Assembly (NCBI GenBank): GCA_046530765.1
Contig: JBHEQS010000002.1
Coordinates: 1-64,000 of the forward strand
Reading direction: 5' to 3'
Source: Arsenophonus sp046530765
GTDB taxonomy: Bacteria; Pseudomonadota; Gammaproteobacteria; Enterobacterales; Enterobacteriaceae
DNA: 64,000 bases
In this document: piece after piece, positions 54,048 through 63,291 of the stretch
Layout of the letters: each line of letters opens with the position of its first letter
Position numbering within the stretch: position 1 is the first letter of the stretch
Position numbers and translations under genes: made by a program
Notes under the pieces: generated by a model
Told to the model about the DNA's origin: nothing
Database searches by the model: none
What the model saw: only the letters and a program-made list of their open reading frames with translations

Positions 54048-54671
54048 TTAATTACGTTTAGTATATATATTATCTACTAAACCATAACTAACTGCCTCCT
54101 CTGCAGATAAAAAGCGATCTCGTTCAGTATCATTTTCAACCTCTTTTATTTTTTTACCTGTATGTTTAGCTATTAATTCATTCATTCGCAATTTAATTTT
54201 TAAAATCTCTTTAGCATGAATTTCGATATCAGATGCCTGCCCTTGAAATCCACCAAAAGGTTGGTGAATCATGACACGAGAATTTAGCAAACAATAACGC
54301 TTTCCTTTCTCACCAGCTGCAAGAAGAAATGCGGCCATAGAACATGCTTGGCCCATACAAATTGTACTAACGTGAGGTTTTATAAATTGCATAGTATCAT
54401 AAATTGACATACCAGCAGTAATAACCCCACCAGGTGAGTTAATATAAAGATATATGTCTTTATCAGAATTTTCAGCTTCTAAAAATAACATTTGAGCAAC
54501 AATTAAATTTGCTATATGGTCTTCAACCTGACCAGTTAAAAAAATAATTCTTTCTTTAAGTAGTCGAGAATAAATATCATAAGAACGTTCACCATGTGAG
54601 GTTCGTTCAATTACTATTGGTACTAATGCCATATGTGTTGAAAGTTTGTCTTGATTCTTATGATATAACAT
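54048..54671 (-). CDS. clpP: ClpP, protease subunit of ClpXP
   Basis: Serine peptidase forming the double-heptamer chamber with ClpX or ClpA. The 207-aa product has the E. coli length, and the catalytic triad is at the same positions: S111 (GQACSMAAF), H136 (MIHQPFGG), D185 (TERDRFLS). A short N-terminal propeptide precedes MALVPIVIE. A clear TAGGAGAC Shine-Dalgarno sequence precedes the ATG. Ancestral order tig-clpP-clpX-lon is kept, but tig is a pseudogene. Confidence 0.98.
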   Translation of the reverse strand: MLYHKNQDKLSTHMALVPIVIERTSHGERSYDIYSRLLKERIIFLTGQVEDHIANLIVAQMLFLEAENSDKDIYLYINSPGGVITAGMSIYDTMQFIKPHVSTICMGQACSMAAFLLAAGEKGKRYCLLNSRVMIHQPFGGFQGQASDIEIHAKEILKIKLRMNELIAKHTGKKIKEVENDTERDRFLSAEEAVSYGLVDNIYTKRN

Positions 54672-54862
54672 TTTGTCTCCTAATTAAACGCTTTGTTCTG
54701 CTTAATCCATATAATTTTGGTTTAAATAAGTAAAGAAAACATAACTATAATTACAGACTTAATAATTATTTATAAAGTGATATTTACTTTTATTAAAAAA
54801 TTAATACAATATATATAAAATCATATTTAATGATTCTTTTTTATTAAAAATTTTTAAGAATA

Positions 54863-54900
54863 AAAAACCCGCATTAGACAAGACACAATTACGGGTTTTT
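54863..54900 (-). terminator. terminator between the tig fossil and clpP
   Basis: Stem AAAAACCCG/CGGGTTTTT with a 20-base loop, about 60 bases beyond the 3' end of the tig fossil and about 190 bases upstream of clpP. The four G/C pairs stand out in this region. It survives although tig is dead, perhaps because it still limits read-through into clpP. Confidence 0.7.
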
Positions 54901-54959
54901 ATAAAACTATATAAGATAATTCTTAGTATAAAATTATATTATATTTAGTCTATTTATTA

Positions 54960-56153
54960 ACTATTTGAATTGAGTTTTTTATTTACTATTTCCGTTTTTT
55001 CTAATTATTTTCAATGCTTTGTTCTTCCAAGATAAATTGTCAATTTTATCCATTAATTTTTTTTATTTTTATTATACTGTTCGCTTACTTTATGAATATC
55101 TTCATAAGCCAAAGATATTTCTTAAATTAATGATTTTACTCTAGAGTTATCAACATTTATAGAATTCTTATTGATAAATTAACATAATAATAAACTAACA
55201 ATAACTAGATACTTATTTTTTCTTTAAAATGTTTCACGCGGTGAAGTTAAATATTGTTTTTTATTACTATAAAAATATTTTATGGCCTGTTGATATAACG
55301 AATTTATTTCATTATCAATAACAACAATTTCCAATTCAATTGTGTTTTCATTAAATAAAGTAATTAAGTACTCATATCTCAATTCTGTTACAAACAGCAG
55401 CTTTTATATTATTACATGTTTTTACGAACTTATGTGCGTATGCTCTCTATTAAACTATCATAAATATCAAATTTCCTACTAATAAATTCTTCTGTCAGTT
55501 CTTGCAATATATGTTTCTAACTACATTCTTTAAAGTAAAATCGAGTTTCTCTGCTTTACCTTTAAAATTTTTTCATAACAATTAACTAAAAGTTTCCATT
55601 GATATCAAATTCTTCACATTTATAATGACCAATAATGCTATCTTTAAAACCTGGTATCATATTACAATTACTTATTATCAACATCAAATTATTCTTACTA
55701 CTAGCTTCAAACACTTTACCATTAATTATACATTTAAAATTAATAGTTATACGTGAACCTATACTAACTTTATTTTTTTTGTCTTTTTTCAACTAATTCA
55801 TTATTTTATAAATACTTCTAATATTTTGCCTCAACATCTTCATTTCTTGTTGTAACAATATGTTTTTCAACTTTAATTTTTTCAAAACAATTTATTTCAA
55901 TTTCTGTATAGCCTTTAAATTCAACTGTATAGATAAAATCTTTATCTATTTTAAACTTTTCTAATTTATATTTTGCGCTCACATCCTGATTATTTTTTCT
56001 ATTATTACACTAACAAAATTATGTCTCATTAAATCCTACAAAACATTCTGAAATATAGAAATTCAGAAACGCTGTTTAATAATATTTATTGATATCAGAA
56101 ATGACAATAATTATACAACGTAAAAATTCTTAGTTTTTAATAAAAACTTGCAT
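54960..56153 (-). pseudogene. tig: tig (trigger factor) pseudogene
   Basis: Ribosome-associated chaperone gene, dead. Start ATGCAAGTT (MQV, as in E. coli) at 56153, then a deletion. Blocks in order on the minus strand: I-N-I-I-K-Q-R-F for MNIVAQRY; V-L-stop-D-L-M-R-H-N-F for VLGDLMSRNF; K-Y-K-L-E-K-F-K-I-D-K-D-F-I-Y-T-V-E-F; a 68-codon open piece (55586-55792) for the PPIase domain containing MIPGFKDSIIGH; E-L-T-E-E-F-I; V-R-K-N-M; V-I-D-N-E-I-N for LIDSEID; A-Y-E-D; L-M-D-K-I. At least eight stops and several frameshifts. Confidence 0.92.
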
Positions 56154-56544
56154 CTTATTACATCGAAATAATATTAGTACATTATACATGTAAATCTTAA
56201 AATAAATGTTATTAAGTATTTATTCTGATAAGATTTTTACTGAAAACACAGATTTATAATTTATTTTTTTTAATGTCAAATGATAAATAATAAAGAAGTG
56301 TTCGAAACTTCATATAAAGTTATATATAAAATTATATATATGCATAATTAACTAGTCGAAAAAAAAGAAAAATAACTAAAAATAAGTATTTTAAATATTT
56401 ATTTTATAAGTATAGTAAGTTTACTTTATTATTAAATTCTGTATAAAAAGAATTAAAATATTTTTTACTAATATTTTTTGCTAAATTAATATATAACTAA
56501 TTTAGTCTAATTAATTATTTTTTAATATATTGCGATTGCTATCC

Positions 56545-56850
56545 TCATACAAGATAAATTGTAGTAGAAAATAATACATATTTTGTACATGTTTCTATTC
56601 AGTTGAAGTATAAGTATATAATTCTAATATGTTGGATACTATTTGATAATTAATATTGCAATAATTTATAAACAGCTTGATGACGGGGCGAGCAACCAAT
56701 TTTTTGTATTATAAAATTTTCTATCACCAAAATAATTTTAAAATGACTTTCAATTCATTTAGGAATATGATGATTGTACATTTTATTTAAAACTACCAAA
56801 TATACTGGTGAAAAAAACCTATTGAAATTTTCTTTGATTTTATTACACAT
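56545..56850 (-). pseudogene. bolA: bolA pseudogene with in-frame stops
   Basis: One continuous minus-strand frame of 102 codons (E. coli BolA 105) from ATG 56850 to TGA 56545, interrupted by three internal stops (TGA, TAA, TGA). Readable blocks: MCNKIKENFNRFFSPVYL for MIRERIEEKLRAAFQPVFL; IESHFKIILVIENF for SESHFKVVLVSDRF; PRHQAVYKLLQY for NRHRMIYSTLAE. There is no frameshift, so it is a younger loss than tig. Spacing to tig (392 bp) is near the E. coli value. Confidence 0.9.
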
Positions 56851-58522
56851 TGTTTTCATAGATTATGTTGACAAAATAAATAAATTTTTTAATTTAATTT
56901 ACTAAATTATTGTTTTATTGATTGAATTATTAATTTTATTTAAGTAATTAACAACAATTTATCTAATGCCTGTTCTGTTACAAAAACATAATGAAATTTT
57001 ATATTTTATGTTAAAATATAATATATGTAATTCAGTGAAATTTTTATTAAACTAAATAATTTTATAATTTACTTACAGTAAAATAGCATAATATATTACA
57101 AATTAAATAAAGTAATACAAATATATTGAAATATATTATATTAAAAAATACTTTTAGTTTTTACTTTGTCAAAAAGTATTAATTTAATAGTGAATAATAA
57201 TACAATTAATTACTGTCTATTAATCTAATATATCTTAAAACAATATCTTGATGTAAAGTATAATACTACTAGTGATAATATAATCTAGACTTCAATCTAT
57301 AAAGTTAATAACAATGAATTGTTAGTGGTATAAAATCTTCACGTATTATTAACTATTTATTATATTAACAATTAAAAAACATATAATTACAATACATTAT
57401 ACTGTTAATGAGTATAAGCTTATATTAATTTATAAATTATTTTATAGAAGTTGCATGCCAAATTAATAAAAAAAATTATACATGATCATAATATTACTTT
57501 TAGTATTGTAATTATCGTAACAATAATGATGTATGATGGTTCAAAAAATACTATTTTATATACTTCCGATCTATAATAAACAAGTATTTTATTCCATTAA
57601 GAATATTGTTAATTCTATTAATAAATACTATTAATAAATACTTAATATATTATTGTTGATATATCTAATAATATAAGAAACAAATAAATTTACAAAATAA
57701 ATGAACATAATTACTTTTTATGGTGTTAATTAATATTTTTTTTATAAAATTCTTATCTATAATAATATAACAATATCGCAATTATTAAAATAATATTGTA
57801 GTTTTGTATAACATTTTATTAAGATAGTAATTTTATTAATTTTATATACTAATCTTCACAAACTAGAATACTACAATTATGTCTAGTCGATAAAGATATT
57901 GATATTAATTAATACGATAACTTTAACATACATAAATCTATTATTTTTAATATTTAAAATATGTTCCATAAACGTAAAATATTGGTCATGTAAAACAAAT
58001 GTTACAATATTAAAATAATTTTTAATTTTCACAAAAACTAATATAATAATTATTTTATTAAAATTAAACTTTTTATTTTTTTATAAAATTCTTATCTCCT
58101 TTCTAACATTAAATAGAATTCAGATATAAATTATAGATAAAAAATTTCTATCCACATTTAATTAAATATAATTTAATTGATAAATATAGATACAATTAAT
58201 AATAAAAACAAAGACATTAATAATATTAGGATTATTTGTAATGATTGAATAATTTTTATAATTAAATATAATTTTATCATGTGGATAACATGAAGTTTAG
58301 ATTATTTAAAAAAGTTCTACTTTTTAAATAATTATTAACATAAAAAAATAATTTATATTTTTATATAATTAATTTAATTTTAAATTTATTTGCTTTAACA
58401 TAAAATAATAATAATTAAATTTCTTAATCTTGTAACTATATTTATACCAAAATAACCTTACCATAAAATTTTTATACTGAACTAAAGTGACAATAATTAT
58501 CTTTATCATTTGGGGTATCTGA

Positions 58523-59458
58523 ATGAGACTTATAAAATACAAAAGAAGCATTATAGTCATCTCATTATTTATTATTATTTTTTTACTAACTGGTTGCGAT
58601 ATGATATTGATGAATCCAAAAGGCGTAATTAGTATATATCAAAAAAAAATAATATTAATTGCGATATGTTTAATGTTGCTTATTGTTATTCCAGTAATTT
58701 TTATGGCAATTATTTTTTCTAGAAAATATCGATCAAATAATAAGCAAGCAACTTATCGTCCAGATTGGGAATGCTCAAATAAAATTGAATTAGTCTGCTG
58801 GGCTATTCCTATTATTATTATAACCGTTCTTTCTGTGATTACTTGGAAAACTACCTATAAATTAGATCCTTATAAATCATTAGAAAACAATAAAAAACCT
58901 ATTATTATTCAGGTTATTTCTACTGATTGGAAATGGGTGTTTATATATCCAGAAAAAAATATTGCTACAGTTAACGAAATCGCAATACCTGTAGGTGTGC
59001 CAATAAGTTTTAAAATAACAGCTGAGTCAGTAATGAATTCATTTTTTATTCCAGCACTTGGTAGTCAAATTTATGCAATGGCAGGTATGCAAACTAAACT
59101 TCATTTAATTGCTAATGAACCTGGTACCTATAAAGGATTTTCATCAAGTTATAGCGGTAATGGTTTTTCAGGAATGAAGTTTGATGTGATAGTAACTACT
59201 AATATAGAAACTTTTAATAAATGGGTAAAAAATGTAAAAAAATCAACTAAAACTCTAAATAACATAATCGAATTTAACAAGTTAGCTGAACATAGTTATA
59301 ATGTACCAGTTATATATTTTTCAAGCGTAAAATCAAATCTATACGAAGAACTGATATTAAAGTTTACGCATGAAGATTATAATAATAATAAAATCGCAGA
59401 TAGCAATAAATTAATTTATGCAAACTACTCTGCTTATATCGATTCAAGGAATAAATAG
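58523..59458 (+). CDS. cyoA: Cytochrome bo3 oxidase subunit II
   Basis: Quinol-binding-side subunit of the terminal oxidase, a lipoprotein. Residues 1-25 form a lipoprotein signal with lipobox LLTGC (Cys25). Two transmembrane helices follow (about 43-65 and 88-108). The periplasmic cupredoxin fold has SVMNSFFIPALGSQIYAMAGM; as in E. coli the CuA ligands are absent, typical of quinol oxidases. The 311-aa product is close to E. coli CyoA (315), but the His/Met-rich C-terminal tail is replaced by an Asn/Lys-rich one. First gene of cyoABCDE. Confidence 0.97.
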   Translation: MRLIKYKRSIIVISLFIIIFLLTGCDMILMNPKGVISIYQKKIILIAICLMLLIVIPVIFMAIIFSRKYRSNNKQATYRPDWECSNKIELVCWAIPIIIITVLSVITWKTTYKLDPYKSLENNKKPIIIQVISTDWKWVFIYPEKNIATVNEIAIPVGVPISFKITAESVMNSFFIPALGSQIYAMAGMQTKLHLIANEPGTYKGFSSSYSGNGFSGMKFDVIVTTNIETFNKWVKNVKKSTKTLNNIIEFNKLAEHSYNVPVIYFSSVKSNLYEELILKFTHEDYNNNKIADSNKLIYANYSAYIDSRNK

Positions 59459-59459
59459 T

Positions 59460-61451
59460 ATGTTTGGTAAATTAACACTTAGTGCAATTCCTATTCATGA
59501 CCCAATTATTATTGTTACTGTGATCTGCATCTTATTGGCTAGTATATCTATAATAAGTATTATTACATATTTTGGAAAATGGAGTTGGCTGTGGAGAGAA
59601 TGGTTAACTAGTGTAGATCATAAAAAAATTGGCATTATGTATATTATGGTTTCCTTGGTAATGCTATTTCGCGGTTTCGTAGATGCAATCATGATAAGGG
59701 GTCAGCAAGCATTAGCATCAGCTGGAGAAGAAGGATTTTTAACACCTAATCATTACGATCAAGTTTTTACTGCTCACGGCGTAATAATGATTTTTTTTAT
59801 GGCAACACCTTTTGTTATTGGGTTAATGAATTTAGTCGTGCCATTGCAAATTGGTGCACGAGATATGGCATTTCCATTTTTAAATTCTCTTAGTTTTTGG
59901 CTGTTTGTGGTTGGAGTTATTTTAATTAATTTGTCATTAGTTATTGGTGAATTTGCTCAAACAGGATGGTTGGCTTATCCACCATTATCAGGTAAGAAAT
60001 ACAACCCTGGTGTAGGAGTAGATTATTGGATATGGAGTTTACAAATATCTGGAATTGGAACTACGTTAACAGGAGTAAATTTTTTTACAACTATTATGCG
60101 GATGCGAACACATGGCATGTCAATGATGAAAATGCCTGTTTTTACATGGACATCTCTTTGTTCTAATATACTGATTATTGCTGCATTTCCTATTCTAACA
60201 GTTACTATCATGCTACTAACACTTGACCGATATTTAGGCACACACTTCTTTACTAATGATATGGGCGGTAACATGATGATGTATATTAATTTAATTTGGG
60301 CTTGGGGTCACCCAGAGGTTTATATATTAGTGTTACCTATTTTTGGTATATTTTCAGAAATTGTAGCAACGTTTGCTAAAAAACGATTATTTGCTTATAC
60401 ATCTCTAATCTGTGCAACAATTTCTATTACAATAATGTCGTTTATAGTTTGGTTGCATCATTTCTTTACAATGGGAGCTGGAGCTAATGCAAATACATTT
60501 TTTGGTATAGCCACCATGATTATTGCAATTCCAACTGGAGTAAAAATATTTAATTGGTTGTTTACACTTTATTGTGGCTGCATCGAATTCAAGACCCCTA
60601 TGATGTGGACTATTGGTTTTATTATTACATTTTCTATTGGTGGTATGAGTGGCGTACTTCTGTCTGTACCAGCCGCAAATTTTGTACTACATAATAGTTT
60701 ATTTTTGATTGCTCATTTTCATAATGTAATTATTGGTGGGGTTGTTTTTGGTTGTTTTGCCGGTATGACATACTGGTTTCCAAAAGCTTTTGGTTTTACA
60801 TTGAATGAAAAATGGGGCGTTCGTGCTTTCTGGTTTTGGATATGTGGTTTTTTTATTGCTTTTATGCCACTTTATATACTGGGTTTTATGGGCATGACTC
60901 GTCGTTTAAGTCAAAATATTGATGCAGAATATCATCCAATGCTAATGGTTGCTTCCATTGGTATTATTTTGATTGCTATCGGTATTATTTTTCAAGTTAT
61001 TCAAATAATTGTCAGCAGTATTAATACGAGTAAAAATTATGATATGAGCGGAGATCCATGGGGTGGACGTACATTGGAATGGTCAACTTCTTCACCTCCT
61101 CCTTTTTATAACTTTGCAAAAAAACTACAAATTGATACACGCGATGCCTGGTGGAATATGAAAGAAAAAGGTACGGCTTATATCAAACCAACTAAATATG
61201 AAACAATTTATATGCCTAGAAATACTTCTGCAGGAATAACCATATCATTGTTTTGTTTAATTTTTGGTTTTTCTATGGTCTGGCATATCTGGTGGATGGC
61301 AATTATTGGTTTCGTTGGTATTATCGTAATATGGATTGGTAAAAGTTTTGATAATAATGTCGGTTATTATGTTCCTATAGAAGAAATTAAGAGTGTTGAA
61401 GATCAGCATTATAATAATCTTAAAAAAATAGGTATCTATCATGTTAATTAA
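59460..61451 (+). CDS. cyoB: Cytochrome bo3 oxidase subunit I
   Basis: Catalytic proton-pumping subunit with low-spin heme b and the heme o3-CuB centre. The start at 59460 gives 663 aa, exactly the E. coli length, beginning MFGKLTLSAIPIHDPI. A frame open to 59418 would overlap cyoA and add unrelated residues. Heme and copper ligands are at E. coli positions: H106 (FTAHGVIM), H284 and Y288 (WGHPEVYIL), H333/H334 (WLHHFFTMG), H419/H421 (IAHFHNVI). One base separates it from the cyoA stop. Confidence 0.98.
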   Translation: MFGKLTLSAIPIHDPIIIVTVICILLASISIISIITYFGKWSWLWREWLTSVDHKKIGIMYIMVSLVMLFRGFVDAIMIRGQQALASAGEEGFLTPNHYDQVFTAHGVIMIFFMATPFVIGLMNLVVPLQIGARDMAFPFLNSLSFWLFVVGVILINLSLVIGEFAQTGWLAYPPLSGKKYNPGVGVDYWIWSLQISGIGTTLTGVNFFTTIMRMRTHGMSMMKMPVFTWTSLCSNILIIAAFPILTVTIMLLTLDRYLGTHFFTNDMGGNMMMYINLIWAWGHPEVYILVLPIFGIFSEIVATFAKKRLFAYTSLICATISITIMSFIVWLHHFFTMGAGANANTFFGIATMIIAIPTGVKIFNWLFTLYCGCIEFKTPMMWTIGFIITFSIGGMSGVLLSVPAANFVLHNSLFLIAHFHNVIIGGVVFGCFAGMTYWFPKAFGFTLNEKWGVRAFWFWICGFFIAFMPLYILGFMGMTRRLSQNIDAEYHPMLMVASIGIILIAIGIIFQVIQIIVSSINTSKNYDMSGDPWGGRTLEWSTSSPPPFYNFAKKLQIDTRDAWWNMKEKGTAYIKPTKYETIYMPRNTSAGITISLFCLIFGFSMVWHIWWMAIIGFVGIIVIWIGKSFDNNVGYYVPIEEIKSVEDQHYNNLKKIGIYHVN

Positions 61452-62058
61452 TTCAATAGCTAATCAAGATATTTCAAATAAAAATAATAGGCAATGCAAG
61501 ATAGACACAAGAAAAATATTTGGTTTTTGGATTTATTTAATGAGCGATTTAATCTTATTTTCTTGTTTATTTACCACTTATATTATTTTAGTTAATGGTA
61601 CTGCTGGTGGACCGGATGGTAAGGATATTTTTAATCTAAAATTTGTATTAGTTGAAACATTTCTTTTATTATTTAGTAGCATTACATATAGTTTTTCTAT
61701 GCTGGCTATGCGCAATAAGAAAATAAATCTAGTTAAATTATGGTTAATAATAACTTTTTTTCTAGGATTTAGTTTTCTTATTATGGAAATTTACGAATTT
61801 TATGATCTTTTTCATAAAGGTTATAGTCCTGATCGAAGCGCTTTTCTATCCGCATTCTTTACACTTGTTGGTATGCATGGTATTCATGTAATCTTTGGTT
61901 TGTGTTGGATTGCTGTTATGGTAATTCATGTTTTACGTAACGGTCTTACTTCTGACAATAAAACTCGTTTAAATTGTTTAAATCTTTTTTGGCACTTCTT
62001 AGAAATTATTTGGATTTGTGTATTTACAGTTATTTATCTGTTTGGAGTAATTGTATGA
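61441..62058 (+). CDS. cyoC: Cytochrome bo3 oxidase subunit III
   Basis: Membrane subunit that stabilises the oxidase. The 205-aa product (E. coli 204) has KIFGFWIYLMSDLILFSCLF, VNGTAGGPDGKDIFNL, VETFLLLFSSITYSFSM and SAFFTLVGMHGIHVIFGL. Five hydrophobic helices are visible. The start overlaps the cyoB end by 11 bases. Only the hydrophilic N-terminal 20 residues diverge. Confidence 0.97.
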   Translation: MLINSIANQDISNKNNRQCKIDTRKIFGFWIYLMSDLILFSCLFTTYIILVNGTAGGPDGKDIFNLKFVLVETFLLLFSSITYSFSMLAMRNKKINLVKLWLIITFFLGFSFLIMEIYEFYDLFHKGYSPDRSAFLSAFFTLVGMHGIHVIFGLCWIAVMVIHVLRNGLTSDNKTRLNCLNLFWHFLEIIWICVFTVIYLFGVIV

Positions 62059-62387
62059 GTTACGAAAAAGTACTACTCTTTTTCTATAAGAGCGGTGATA
62101 TGAAAACCTATTTAATTAGATTTATATTTTCTATTATTTTAACGTCTGTTCCATTCTGGATAGTGATGAATAATGCTGTATCTCATGATATTATCGTATG
62201 GATAATTATTAGTATGGCAATTGTCCAGATTATAATGCATCTTATATATTTACTACATATAAATATATACTTAAATGATAGCTTAAATCTTTTTACTTTC
62301 CTATTTACGATAATAATTATTAGCATTATCGTTATTGGCTCTCTGTCCATAATGTATAGTCTGAACGTTAATATGGTTGTAGATTAA
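62055..62387 (+). CDS. cyoD: Cytochrome bo3 oxidase subunit IV
   Basis: Small membrane subunit that helps assemble the CuB site. The start at 62055 overlaps the cyoC stop by four bases (ATGA) and gives 110 aa (E. coli 109), with MKTYLIRFIFSIILTSVPFWIVM matching [23 protein letters not shown]. The frame is open upstream to 61974 but that part is only cyoC in another frame. Three transmembrane helices. Confidence 0.95.
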   Translation: MSYEKVLLFFYKSGDMKTYLIRFIFSIILTSVPFWIVMNNAVSHDIIVWIIISMAIVQIIMHLIYLLHINIYLNDSLNLFTFLFTIIIISIIVIGSLSIMYSLNVNMVVD

Positions 62388-62403
62388 AGAATAATTATTT
62401 TTT

Positions 62404-63291
62404 ATGAATCAATATTTAGAAGTAATAAAACCTGGAATTATTTTTAGTAATTCAATTTCTGTCATTGGAGGTTTTTTACTCGCTTCTAAAGGTAAAATTG
62501 ATTACTTTCTATTATTTTCTACATTACTAGGCGTATCTTTAGTTGTAGCCTCTGGTTGTGTTTTTAACAACTACATTGATCAAGATATAGACCAAGTGAT
62601 GGAGAGAACTAAAAATAGATCTTTAATTAAAAGACTTATTGATCCTAAATTCTCTTTAATATACGCTACAATATTAGGAATTTCTGGCATATTTTTACTA
62701 TATATCACTACAAATCCTTTATCTGTAATATTTGCTGTTATTGGTTTTATAATTTATGTTTGTATTTATAGTCTATATATGAAACGTAAATCAGTTTATA
62801 GCACTCTAATAGGAAGTTTGTCCGGAGCAGCTCCACCAATTATTGGTTACTGCTCTGTTTCTAATAAATTTGATATTGTGGCGTTAATTTTACTATTTAT
62901 ATTTAGCTTTTGGCAAATACCACACTCTTATTCAATTGCTATTTTTCACTTAAAAGACTATAAGATTGCAAATATTCCAGTGTTGCCTGTGATTAATGGA
63001 ACATTTGTAACCAAAATCCATATTTTTTTATATATTCTTGCTTTTATGATAGCAACCATTATACTTGCTATTAGCGGTTATACTGGTTATAAATATCTTA
63101 TTGTTAGTGTTGCAATGAATTTATTGTGGCTTTGTATGGCAATGTATGGCTTTAAAAATCAAAAAGATGATAGTATTTGGGCTAGAAGATTGTTTATACT
63201 TTCTATTCTTATAATTATTTCTTTCAATGTTATGATATCTATTGATTCGACTATTTCATCCGAACAGAATCCTCTAATTAACTTAAAATAG
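62404..63291 (+). CDS. cyoE: Heme O synthase (protoheme IX farnesyltransferase)
   Basis: UbiA-family prenyltransferase that farnesylates heme b to heme O for CyoB. The 295-aa product (E. coli 296) has the Asp-rich motif CVFNNYIDQDIDQVMERT (about residues 52-69), YSLYMKRKSVYSTLIGSLSGA, and the second Asp region with FHLKDYKIANIPVLP. Seven to nine hydrophobic helices. It follows cyoD by 16 bases; the operon is complete and in ancestral order. Confidence 0.97.
   Translation: MNQYLEVIKPGIIFSNSISVIGGFLLASKGKIDYFLLFSTLLGVSLVVASGCVFNNYIDQDIDQVMERTKNRSLIKRLIDPKFSLIYATILGISGIFLLYITTNPLSVIFAVIGFIIYVCIYSLYMKRKSVYSTLIGSLSGAAPPIIGYCSVSNKFDIVALILLFIFSFWQIPHSYSIAIFHLKDYKIANIPVLPVINGTFVTKIHIFLYILAFMIATIILAISGYTGYKYLIVSVAMNLLWLCMAMYGFKNQKDDSIWARRLFILSILIIISFNVMISIDSTISSEQNPLINLK

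Larger units (their letters stand above)
54672..58522. other. 3.9-kb gap clpP-cyoA with tig and bolA fossils
   Basis: Matches the E. coli interval tig, bolA, yajG, ampG. tig and bolA remain as fossils with conserved spacing. The yajG/ampG part (56860-58520) is not alignable. A near-perfect hairpin at about 58299-58332 (ATTATTTAAAAA...TTTTTAAATAAT, plus strand) may be an old ampG terminator. Two DnaA-box-like words lie at about 58149-58157 and 58280-58288. Confidence 0.65.

Noticed and set aside
56545..56850. Stop-codon reassignment (TGA read as Trp) to rescue bolA
   Set aside because: One of the three internal stops is TAA, the two TGA positions do not align with Trp in E. coli BolA, and intact genes in the window use TGG for Trp.
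39600..58522. CRISPR arrays, transposases or prophage genes in the deserts
   Set aside because: No regularly spaced repeat-spacer pattern, no transposase-like frame and no integrase motif were seen; the inverted repeats differ from one another in sequence.
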